A stretch of DNA of 62,000 nt from Symsagittifera roscoffensis (Eukaryota; Xenacoelomorpha; Acoela; Convolutidae), in assembly GCF_963678635.1 (NCBI RefSeq), contig NC_087066.1, forward strand, positions 1,767,745-1,829,744, read 5' to 3'. Under the pieces are notes generated by a model that was not told the DNA's origin, did no database searches, and was given only the letters and a program-made list of their open reading frames with translations. The translations under genes were made by a program, and so were the position numbers. Positions 1-9,120 of the stretch are shown here, one piece after another (the first letter of the stretch is position 1; each line of letters begins with the position of its first letter).

Positions 1-4
1 GAAT

Positions 5-757
5 GTGGACGATCATGAACTAGAAAACTCTGCGGACGAAGGAACATCACAACACGCAAGTTCCATTGGATGGGTCACGAAGAATCCAGTGGTGCACTCG
101 TGGGACTCCAGCAGTTCTGACGGGGACTATATGGTTATGGCTATAAAACGGAGAGGAGTGACAGAATTGAAAGTTGCTGGGGCACAATTGCCGATCAAAG
201 TCAATGGAAAACCTACTCGCGTGTGGATCGATAGCGGATCCCCAATCTCAATCTTTACGATCGGGGAATTACGGAAAACATTGGGAACATCAGGAGTAAA
301 ACTGGACAATCTGACGGAGGAGGATAATGCTTTTCGGGATTATGGAAACAATCCCCTACAGATGATTGGAACAATGGCAGTAACAATCCAATCCAACGGT
401 TGGAAGATCCAGGCAAGGATAAAAGTGATCGGGGGGAACCGACCATCAATAATTGGAAGGGATCTGATGCCCCAACTAGGACTCCAGTTGGTGCAGCAAA
501 CACCGGGGGACCAAATCATGTCCATTGGAGAGGGCAGTCAAGACGCACTGGAACTAGAGGAACCAGAGGGGGAGTTGGATTCGTGGCAAACGTACTTCAG
601 TAAGCAGTTTTCAAATCTTTTTAGCAGGGTAGGGAAAATAAGAAACTACAAAGTAGCAGCTGAATTTTTGAAAACCTCACCCCAGTACAGCAGAAAGGGC
701 GTCGAGTCCCGATTTCGTTGCAAGAAAAAGTGGATGCGGAAATTGACAAATTATTGA
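5..757 (+). CDS. Gypsy element A, gag-pro C-terminal part with aspartic protease
   Basis: A 250-codon frame, open from the window edge, encodes a retropepsin-like protease. The catalytic motif VWIDSGSPISIF lies at about residues 74-85 (nucleotides 224-259), with the DSGS core. The downstream IIGRDLM at about residue 148 is the second conserved protease block. After it comes a linker with FSKQFSNLF that aligns with the start of the RT region of element B. From about codon 222 the frame stops resembling a Gypsy protein, while the overlapping frame one base back does, so the real product crosses frames near 660-670. The last ~30 residues of this ORF are therefore probably not part of the functional protein. 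The true N terminus (gag) is upstream of the window. Confidence 0.85.
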   Translation: MDDHELENSADEGTSQHASSIGWVTKNPVVHSWDSSSSDGDYMVMAIKRRGVTELKVAGAQLPIKVNGKPTRVWIDSGSPISIFTIGELRKTLGTSGVKLDNLTEEDNAFRDYGNNPLQMIGTMAVTIQSNGWKIQARIKVIGGNRPSIIGRDLMPQLGLQLVQQTPGDQIMSIGEGSQDALELEEPEGELDSWQTYFSKQFSNLFSRVGKIRNYKVAAEFLKTSPQYSRKGVESRFRCKKKWMRKLTNY

Positions 758-3700
758 AACAGGGTCATATCGAAAAATTATCTGAATGCTCGGACAAATA
801 TTTTGTGTCCCCAATAGTAATAACCGTAAAGAAAGATGGATCGGTAAAACTGGCACTAGAGTCGAGGGAACTAAATAAACAAGTGCATAAGAATAAATAC
901 CAGATGCCGAATATCGAGGAACTAATGGACACGGTTGGGCAAACGATTAGCGAAAAAAAACAGGGAGACGTATATTTCACAACAATGGATTTAACATACG
1001 CCTATGGCCAATTGCCATTAAATGCGGAGACGAGCGTCCAGTGCAATTTTTCGCTAATTGGAGGTCGTTCGACGGGTACATACCGGTTCAAAACCGGATT
1101 CTATGGCCTCACTACAATGCCCGCGGAATTCCAACGCGCAATGGATTGTATACTCGCCGAGTACCCGCAAGCGCATGCGTTTATCGATGATATTTTGGTC
1201 GTAACCAAGGGAACAGCAATTGACCACATAGCAACGGTGGAGAAAATTTTAAAGAAACTGGATCGGGAAAATATGTCTTTAAAATTGACAAAATGCAAAT
1301 TCGCCCAACGAGAATGCGAATGGCTAGGACATAAAATAACTCCGACTGGAATTACTCCATTGGTTAGAAAAACAGAACCAATAGAGGCACTAACGCCGCC
1401 ACGGACTTTGTCGCAATTAAAATCGTTTATGGGGTCGATACATAGTTTGCATAAGTATCTGCCGGCGCTGGCCGAATCATCGGCACCGCTGCGGCCCCTA
1501 TTAAGCAAAAATAACGAATACATTTGGACACCTGAATGTCAGAACGCGTTCGAAAATCTAAAAAAACAAGTTTCAAACATTGTTGAATTACGGCACTTTG
1601 ATATCCACAAGGACATTCGCATAGTGTGCGATGCAAGCCATAATGGGCTCGGCGCGGTGTTGGAACAGTTGGGAACAGAAGGATGGCGCCCAATTTCGTT
1701 CGCGTCGCGATATCTTAACGAGGCGGAAAAGAAATACTCGACAAACGAATTGGAAATGTTGGCAGTTGTGTGGGGGGCTGAATACTTTCGAAATTACATA
1801 CTGGGCCGAAGTTTTTTGATCGTTACCGATCATAAAGCCCTGATATCCCTTTTGAACGGTAATAACAAGAAAAATAAAACGATGTTTAGTCGTTTAACCC
1901 GCTGGTTAGATCGACTAATTCCCTTTGATTTTCAAATTGAGCATAAACCGGGGGCTAAAATTGGTTTGGCGGACTATTTATCACGGCATCCAAGTAAAGA
2001 AGCAACGCCAATTAGTACGTATGATAATATGTTCACGGTGGCAAAGATCAACCTAATTCGCACCGCGCTTGGCTTTAATACATCCAGGGGACCTAATACA
2101 TCCAAGGGACAAAGTTGTACAGCGAATAGAAAGCCTTCTATAAATAGACTGGAAGTTTCGTCATATAACGATTCGGTAGAGGGCGGAAAAACATGTAAGC
2201 GGAAATCAACCAATCAGATGCAACCACGTGGTTTAAACCGACGGCCAAGCGACATGCGCGCTGGATTAGTTGGGGCTATTATTCATTCAGAACACAGTTG
2301 TTCAAAATTATCCAATTCCAATCTTCAAAATCAGAATATTCTTACATCCAGCCCTCAGAATTTTAAACCGAATAACAACATGGACCAAAACATGCGCAAA
2401 TGGCAGAAATTTCTCAAACAGCATCCAAGCCTAAATAGTAGTAGCGACGAAATCGAAGAATTGCCCCCAAATGTATCACTAGAAGCCATTACCAAAGAGA
2501 CAAGATCGATACGCACAAATACAACTCTCTCGTTACCCTCGGAATTCAAAGGAGAAACAGTACCACCAGTGGACCCAAACCTTGTATGTATGTCAATTAT
2601 CCCGCGAAACTGTAAGATTGTTAATAAAACTACTGCATTACCTGACCTGTTTAACTTAAAATTCATAGAATCAAATTATGTATCGGACCCCCAACTGAGC
2701 GCTATTCGCGATCTCATTGTTAATCAAGACCCGGAAATACATGAAAAAGTTACTCGAATGAGCCGCTATCACGCTCAATTCGTCAATGATTTCTCAGTGA
2801 AGGAAAATGTAGTTTGGATGGACGATAAATTAGCAATCCCAATTAACCTCCAGTCAGCAATCAATAACAGAATACACGCGTACCATCACGGGAAGTCAAA
2901 TATGTTCGATGCCGCAAAGGACATCTGGTATCCCTATATCTACCGATCAATAGCCTCCATTGCCGAGGGGTGCCCTGAATGTACTGCAGCCGGTAAGAAC
3001 TTAAAGACGCTAATAAGTAAAAATCAACTGGGATCTGTACCAGAACCAAAAGAACCGAATGAATCTGTCCAATTAGATTTTTGGGGCCCCATTAATTACT
3101 TAAATGAATCCTCTAAATATGTGCTCGTAGCGGTCGACCGGTTCTCTCGTTGGCCATCGGCAATGATCTGTGGAAATAATCGTTCGGACAAAATATTGAA
3201 ATTCTTGAAGAGTTATATATCAAACCACGGGGTGCCACGAAAAATCCATATCGATCAGGGAACTAATTTCATGTCAAATGCGGTCAAAGCTTTTTGTAAT
3301 GGGGAAGGCATTGAAATCATTAAATCACCGGTAAACGACCATCGGGCAACCGGGTGTGTCGAGCGTACTATTGGAAGTCTTAAGAATTCAATCCTTACCT
3401 TCGCTCACGAAAAAAATCCTGAACCCTTGGAGAAAATGGTCGAACGGGCCCTTGGTGCTCTCAGATTCTCAAAAAACTCAACACTTAGAATTTCGCCTTT
3501 TGAAGCTCATCATGGTAGAGAAGCAAACACCGTTTTACGGAATCTTACTAAAAAACCATCGCTGCAGAATCTGGATTGGTCACGGGTACTAAAAACGAAA
3601 AATGCTTGTTTAGATAACGACGATCCTAGTGTACAAGATATGCCCCATCCAGCCGACACAAACTGGGGTGTACGATCAGATCTCGACTATGACATTAAAA

Positions 3701-4551
3701 ACAGAACTCATGCACGACGCCTTACTGTGGATCAAGCTGGGAATCAGGACGACGAACCGTCAATACGCAAAAGCTCAAATCCCGCAGGACAACCGGGACC
3801 ATCCGGATCATTGTTTCAGCGCACTGGAAACAAAAACTTAAAAAGGTATAGACCAGTTCATTCTAAAATTAGATCTGAGAGTGCACATACACTGACGTTA
3901 GATAATGGAGTTGTGCTTAGGAAATCGGGAGTGGCCACGAAACCCATATCGAAGAAAAAATCAAGAACCGCAGCCAAATCCGTACTACCGGTACCAGTGA
4001 TCGAAGCGAACAAAAGGGCTACTCATACAACACTACCACCGCCAACCCCGCGCGACGTGAAGGAACGATGGACCAAGCGGACTGCGGAAAAGAATCGGAA
4101 GAGGACCGGGCGCCGATTCGAAGAAAATTACTCCGAATCGGAGGACAGTGAGGATCTACCGATTATCTCGGTAAAACGTACTCCACAACAAGTAACGACC
4201 ACTCCGGAAGCACAAGTAGAACGCTCAGCAACAGCAATACCAGAGGCTGAAGCTGAAACCGACCAGGACACCATTCCGGCACTAGGCGGCGAGTTGGATG
4301 CTCCAAATCCAGGGGTGCACGCAACGGAGAATCCAGGGGTGCAAAACCCAGCAAACCCGAAAACCACCGGCAAGAAAAAGGGAGCCTCATCCAGGAAAGC
4401 TCGGCTGGTCTCTTACAGTAGCCAGGGGGATAGCCAAGACGAGACGTCATCCACAACGTCTAGAAGAAGTGGGCGGAAAAGAACGGCGGTCACCAAAATG
4501 GGGGGCGTAATGATCGACTTTATCAATCAGAACAAGGAAGGGAAAAATTGA
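664..4551 (+). CDS. pol: Gypsy element A Pol: reverse transcriptase, RNase H, integrase
   Basis: Open frame following TGA 661-663; the first ATG is at 718, giving 1,277 residues. Counted from that Met: RT block with FTTMDLTYAY near residue 86 and active-site FIDD near 155; RNase H with DASHNGLGAVLEQ near 305, ELEML near 344 and TDHKAL near 373; a ~220-residue charged linker; integrase zinc finger H-x-x-HH ... C-x-x-C near 720-752; and integrase core D (QLDFWGP, ~785), D (HIDQGTNF, ~845) and E (GCVERTIG, ~881). All catalytic residues are present. The ~350-residue C-terminal tail is rich in charged residues, Ser, Pro and Thr, and has no chromodomain I can recognise. It enters from the protease frame by a -1 shift around GAATTTTTGAAA, either programmed or a one-base indel. 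It copies element RNA into DNA and integrates it. Confidence 0.9.
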   Translation: MFENLTPVQQKGRRVPISLQEKVDAEIDKLLKQGHIEKLSECSDKYFVSPIVITVKKDGSVKLALESRELNKQVHKNKYQMPNIEELMDTVGQTISEKKQGDVYFTTMDLTYAYGQLPLNAETSVQCNFSLIGGRSTGTYRFKTGFYGLTTMPAEFQRAMDCILAEYPQAHAFIDDILVVTKGTAIDHIATVEKILKKLDRENMSLKLTKCKFAQRECEWLGHKITPTGITPLVRKTEPIEALTPPRTLSQLKSFMGSIHSLHKYLPALAESSAPLRPLLSKNNEYIWTPECQNAFENLKKQVSNIVELRHFDIHKDIRIVCDASHNGLGAVLEQLGTEGWRPISFASRYLNEAEKKYSTNELEMLAVVWGAEYFRNYILGRSFLIVTDHKALISLLNGNNKKNKTMFSRLTRWLDRLIPFDFQIEHKPGAKIGLADYLSRHPSKEATPISTYDNMFTVAKINLIRTALGFNTSRGPNTSKGQSCTANRKPSINRLEVSSYNDSVEGGKTCKRKSTNQMQPRGLNRRPSDMRAGLVGAIIHSEHSCSKLSNSNLQNQNILTSSPQNFKPNNNMDQNMRKWQKFLKQHPSLNSSSDEIEELPPNVSLEAITKETRSIRTNTTLSLPSEFKGETVPPVDPNLVCMSIIPRNCKIVNKTTALPDLFNLKFIESNYVSDPQLSAIRDLIVNQDPEIHEKVTRMSRYHAQFVNDFSVKENVVWMDDKLAIPINLQSAINNRIHAYHHGKSNMFDAAKDIWYPYIYRSIASIAEGCPECTAAGKNLKTLISKNQLGSVPEPKEPNESVQLDFWGPINYLNESSKYVLVAVDRFSRWPSAMICGNNRSDKILKFLKSYISNHGVPRKIHIDQGTNFMSNAVKAFCNGEGIEIIKSPVNDHRATGCVERTIGSLKNSILTFAHEKNPEPLEKMVERALGALRFSKNSTLRISPFEAHHGREANTVLRNLTKKPSLQNLDWSRVLKTKNACLDNDDPSVQDMPHPADTNWGVRSDLDYDIKNRTHARRLTVDQAGNQDDEPSIRKSSNPAGQPGPSGSLFQRTGNKNLKRYRPVHSKIRSESAHTLTLDNGVVLRKSGVATKPISKKKSRTAAKSVLPVPVIEANKRATHTTLPPPTPRDVKERWTKRTAEKNRKRTGRRFEENYSESEDSEDLPIISVKRTPQQVTTTPEAQVERSATAIPEAEAETDQDTIPALGGELDAPNPGVHATENPGVQNPANPKTTGKKKGASSRKARLVSYSSQGDSQDETSSTTSRRSGRKRTAVTKMGGVMIDFINQNKEGKN

Positions 4552-4597
4552 TCGTCGAATCCTTTAAACTTCAAACTTTGTTAAACTGTTCAAACCC

Positions 4598-4688
4598 AGG
4601 TAGAGGGTGAGTCACTACTGGCTTAAAACTCAATCGTTATCACTATCAGTGATCCTTTAGTTATTAACAAAAAGTCGTTATTATAAAG
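4598..4688 (+). promoter_or_regulatory. Candidate polypurine tract, 3' LTR start and TATA box of element A
   Basis: A purine-rich stretch (AGGTAGAGGGTGAG, about 4600-4613) lies about 50 bp after the pol stop, where a polypurine tract is expected. The LTR could begin at the TGAGTCACT within it. TATAAAG at 4682-4688 would suit an LTR promoter. No second LTR is in the window, so this is positional inference only. Confidence 0.25.
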
Positions 4689-4750
4689 TCTGAGTTGTAT
4701 ACTGTAACATGGAGCTAGTAATTCTTTTCAACTATCTGCAATCAATCAAC

Positions 4751-6371
4751 CATCTATTTTTCTAACCATCTATTTCAGTCATTAAAGTAAACCTGCGAAA
4801 TTATTCTACTTAACTAAAGTTTTCATTATCGAAGGAGAAGTGTCGTATTGAGTAATTTAGTTCATTTCCAAAGCTGTCAATCAAATGTTCACTATTGGTG
4901 CTAGACTAATTGATTAGCAGGTGTTTGTCCTTGGATCTGTCTGTCACCCTTGGATATTGTTTCTAACCACTCTTGATGCTAACTTTGCAAGATTAAGTTA
5001 CTGTATAAATATCTCGGAATTAACAATTGCTCGACGACAGTTTTACCATCTCGACATCAGTTTGCATCAAAAACTGTTGTCCAGTTTGCTTGTTTTACTA
5101 TGGCTGTCGAACATATTTAAGTTGTGCTTTTTTCCATATCCTTTTATCACACCACGTGAAAAAACGACATCAGTTTGAAAAAAAGTATTTGTGTTATTAG
5201 AACAATAATCGGAAGATTCGGTACTATTTGCACAATAAGCGGCTATAATTGCTGCCTTTTTCTTTTTTTCTCCTATGACCATGTTCTGCTTGAATCAAAT
5301 TTTTCTCAATTAAGAGAATAATCTTGTTTTGTTCAACGGATTTGGAAGAACTGAGTAACAAATGATCCCATAGACTTATGACAAATTTATCCTAGAACAA
5401 AATTGCTTTTGATTTGTCAATAATGAAGCAGCAATAAGATAACAAGGTTAGAACATTGAATATAGATAACACAATTAAATCTTTTTATAAGCCCACGATT
5501 AATGAGCTATATTGTAGTTCGAGAGACAACTCAAGAAATCTAAAAAAGTGTATTCGGTAGCTCCACAATTTGACAACAAGTTTTCTTCATTTTGAGGAGT
5601 GTTCAAATATTTGGGTACTATTGTTTAGATGACAATTTATTAAGTATCGAATGTTTATACACAGAGCCGAAGCTGTGCTCCGCATCATTTTCGCTACAAC
5701 AATTATAGGATGAGCGCACCATGACGCTAAAAAATTAGCAAACAAACTTCTAACAATGTTGCTATTAAAAAAAGAAGTGGAAAACGACAAAAAGTTTTTA
5801 AAATGATTTTTTCCGTGTTTTGATTTATATAAGTTTTTGAAAAATTCCTATGGGTTAGGGCATTCAAAAAATTGGCCCCAGAGTCTTAAAAGTACTATCG
5901 GACATTTTATGTGAAAAAGTTGTAAGTAAGCCGACAGAGCTTAAATTGACAACTATAAGTCGAAAAATCGTCAGTAGTAAGTTAATATCAAAACTCTATC
6001 ATTATAAACTAATGGTTTTGGTTCATTAAATCGAGCATGTCAGCAGCACAACTGTATCATAGGTGATTCAACTGATTTTGTTAAACTAATTGTTAACCCG
6101 AAAAAATTCTATATACCGCGCTTGTTACTCGCAGGTGCAAAAAATTATCAAAACATATTCAATTGAAATTCAAAAAGTTAGGTATTGAATTGTAGGATAA
6201 ATTGAGACGTCTTAAAATTTGTTTATGAAGTTTGACATTGAAAGAAAAGTTATGCAACTTGTAGAACAATTTTCATGAACATTGAGAAAAGTTTCCTGTT
6301 GTGGCTTTTCGAAATGAATATCTGGAGTAATTCCACTAATTTCTTGCAAACGTTGAGAGACGAAAATGAAA
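4751..6371. other. AT-rich intergenic sequence, no gene seen
   Basis: The only frames are short and interrupted. It includes the unresolved right end of element A. A short stretch at about 5640-5720 (TACACAGAGCCGAAG then CTCCGCATCA) resembles a stretch at 23370-23440, so a diverged dispersed repeat is likely. Confidence 0.6.
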
Positions 6372-6903
6372 CAAGACTGCTCGTATCAGGGCGAAGCCCT
6401 GAATGTTCCGACTGCCTTTTAAGGTTTATGGAGCACTAATAACATTAAAAAACTCAATGAAATAAAACGAAATGAAAAAAAAAATTCTAAAATTTTAAAA
6501 TTTTTATGAAAATCATCCCCCCACACGCCATATAAAGTACAAAAGGATAGATTTCGCTCCTTGTAAAAAATCAATTATGGCAAATAAGCTTCGTTCAACC
6601 AATTTGGAACGATATCTAAGACCGATTAAATCTCCGCTGACGCGTTAATAGCGCGAAATATATCGCGCGTTAATTGTCCCAAATTGGCCAAAATGGCAAC
6701 CTTTAAACCCCCATAACTTTACAAAAAATGATCACAGGTGAAATATTTTTTTCAAATTTAAGCTCAGGACAACAATGGCTTTCGAATGATATAAAAAAAT
6801 TCCGTCAAAAATGGCTAGTTAAAAAGTCGAAATTTGTCTGAAGAAAAACAAAAACCCTCCCCGAGCACAAATATTCCGTTACTTTCGTATCAAAAGTCGG
6901 AAC
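6372..6903 (-). mobile_element. H-family (Helentron/HINE-like) element, full-length copy 1
   Basis: Full-length copy of a ~530-bp repeat found at least twelve times here. Orientation is set so that the top strand runs GTTCCGACT to CTTG; this copy is reversed. One end has a hairpin ACTTTCG-ATA-CGAAAGT; the other has TCAGGGC-GAA-GCCCTGA followed by about 12 nt to the terminus. The inverted repeat GTTCCGACT/AGTCGGAAC is terminal at one end and about 35 nt internal at the other. A central palindrome around ACGCGTTAATAGCGCG is conserved. The element lies between T residues and has no long open frame. Subterminal asymmetric inverted repeats, a 3' hairpin and a TT target are traits of Helentron-derived elements; that assignment is inference. 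Confidence 0.75.
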
Positions 6904-8780
6904 AAAAATAGCGAGAATGAAAAATACAAAATAGCTAAAGTAAGTGATTTTTCTTTTAAGCACCTCCAATTTTCAATTTTCTCATAATTTGAATTTCTCA
7001 AACGTTTGAAAGCACCTTTTTATAAATTGGAACCGTTTTGTTTAAATATAGCACGGATTCCATGCAATATTTCTTAAAGCTGATTCACAAGCAGGGTTTT
7101 TATTTGCAGCTAAGCGAAGTGTACTATGAAATTTCTAGTTGTTCCAGTTTTCGGAGAAAGTGGCAGAATGTTTGTGCTCGAATTTGGTTTTTATGTAGGT
7201 AAAGTTTGATTGCTAATGAAACAATTTCACAGATATTTAATTTATTTTAAAAATCTGCAAAGTATGAACTCCGTGAACTTAAAATTAAAAAGAAATTTTT
7301 TCTTTTATCAATTTTTGCGAATATTGCAGTTTAAAAATTATCAATTTGACCGACTTGAATTTCCTTCTACGCGTAGTGTACGAGGAAAAAAGCCTGCTCA
7401 CTTGGTCCAAGTTAATTGATACACGCTAGTCAGTCCACAAAACTGATGACTAGATGAGAAATTTTTTTTTGAAATAATTCATTTTTGAACCGAACACTTC
7501 ACCCGATTTCTTAAAGAGCTCCGTACTGGTTTGAGAAAGCTTGTTGTGCTTAGGATGAATCCCGTGCTTTTAAATATGCTGAAATTGATGTAGCAGCATT
7601 TTTCTAAAATTGTTTTGAAAATCAAAGAGAGCTTTAGGTGATTATGAAAGTTTCTAGAAAACTGCTAATCTAAAAACAAGTAGCTATTTGAAGAGCGAAA
7701 CACAGACCAATCAATTCATTTTTTGGGTGAGCCTACTTTATAGAAATTAAATAAAACCAATGTACATTTTGTTTGAAAATGTGGTTACAGAGTTTTCCGA
7801 GTTAATGCTGAGCAAATGGCCATTCTTTGTGTTGCACTCAAGTTGATTTACTTTGATTATTCAGAGGTCCACGGATTCCCGAGGGTTCCCTGAAGTAATG
7901 TTTGGAGAAAATAGGGGAATTTTGAATGATGAATCCTTGTGTTGAGTGGCGCATACGATCTGAAACAGGTGGAGAAGAATCCTTGTTACCTGTTGTTTCA
8001 GCCCCACAGACCATCCACTAGGCGTACGTTTCAATTAAAAAACTTCTCTTTAACTCTATCCCCCTTTTGCAGAAGGGGATATTCGTTATTAGGCATAAAA
8101 CCCTCATGTACTTGACCGTTGATTTATCTTTATAGGGGGGATATTCATTACTAGGTACCCGAGGAGGGGATATAGTTAAAGGGATCCAAAAACGTTCAAA
8201 ATAGCCAATTGGCCACGTTTTCACCATGGTTTATTTCAAAGGGACTCTTCAAGATATTATTGAATAAGTTTATCATCAGAGCAAATATCATCAAAAAACA
8301 ATCACAATTCATAGATAAGTTGCTTAACCTGTTCGATAAAATGATTCATTGAAAACCGTTTTCAATCGTGAAATTGATTTTGGGAAATTTATGTCCAAAA
8401 TGGAAATCCTTTTTTATCAATATAAAAAGACGAAGCGAGCGGATGGAAAAGTATTCATAAACAGGTTATTACAATTGATTTGTTAACTACCGCAGCCAAT
8501 CAGATGTGCTCCTATAGATATAATAGATTGTAAAAATATCCCTTGCAATAAAAATATCAATTACATCACATGTAATTGGTCTTGTCACACCTTATAGAAA
8601 CAACTGTTTTTTTTTCACTTTAGTAGTATTCAAATCTTAACTTTTCCGAATAGTCATCTCACATTATTCTAATTAAACTTTTTTCCCGATTTTTTCTAAA
8701 AATAACCTGAGAACAAACAAAAAATTCCCCGAGTTTTCTTTCCAAATAACCTAAAATTGACCATAACAATCGGTTGAAAC
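6904..8780. other. Intergenic sequence upstream of the homeobox gene
   Basis: No coding frame is supported. A region somewhat less AT-rich at about 7860-8230 contains an imperfect duplication (GGGGATATTCGTTATTAGG and GGGGATATTCATTACTAGG, about 75 bp apart). The 5' UTR and promoter of the homeobox gene must be here or further upstream, but no confident TATA or initiator can be assigned. Confidence 0.4.
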
Positions 8781-9120
8781 ATGTCGACAGCTTGGGATGA
8801 CTCTGACGTGTCTCTCTCTGACTGTGAGTTGGCGGAGGGGGAGGTCACACCTGTGGAGTTGGACACTGCTGGCCTGGAGGGGGGCAGGGGAGATGGAGCA
8901 GTCGGAGAGGGGAGAGAGGATGACTTCTACTCTGACGAGGAGGCAGTGGCACAGGGGGTCCCCAAGCCCATGCAGGAAGGGGATGAGAGTGTGAATAAGA
9001 GTAGAGAGGCGAAGCAATTGAGGGGGAGGGGCAGTGGTGGATTCCTCATCAGTGACCTCTTGTCCAAAGATGCAACCAGCAACAACAGCGACAACACTAT
9101 GCGCCACCAATCTAACCCAG
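8781..9120 (+). CDS. barhl-like: BarH-like gene exon 1 (FIL/EH1 motif)
   Basis: Encodes residues 1-113 plus the first base of codon 114. TGA at 8775-8777 is in frame just upstream, so ATG 8781 is the earliest start. The segment is acidic in its first 75 residues and contains FLISDLL at 88-94. The donor is CCCAG|GTAAAA, phase 1. Composition is clearly GC-richer than the flanks. Confidence 0.85.

Larger units (their letters stand above)
1..4750 (+). mobile_element. Ty3/Gypsy LTR retrotransposon, element A (5' end outside window)
   Basis: Continuous retroelement coding sequence runs from the window edge to 4551: aspartic protease, reverse transcriptase, RNase H and integrase in that order. The order RT-RNase H-integrase is that of Ty3/Gypsy elements. 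Gag and the 5' LTR lie outside the window. The pol frame is open for over 1,270 codons, unlike element B at 42-49 kb, so this is probably a young insertion. The right boundary is not resolved because there is no second LTR for comparison; 4750 is a placeholder inside the probable 3' LTR. Confidence 0.85.
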
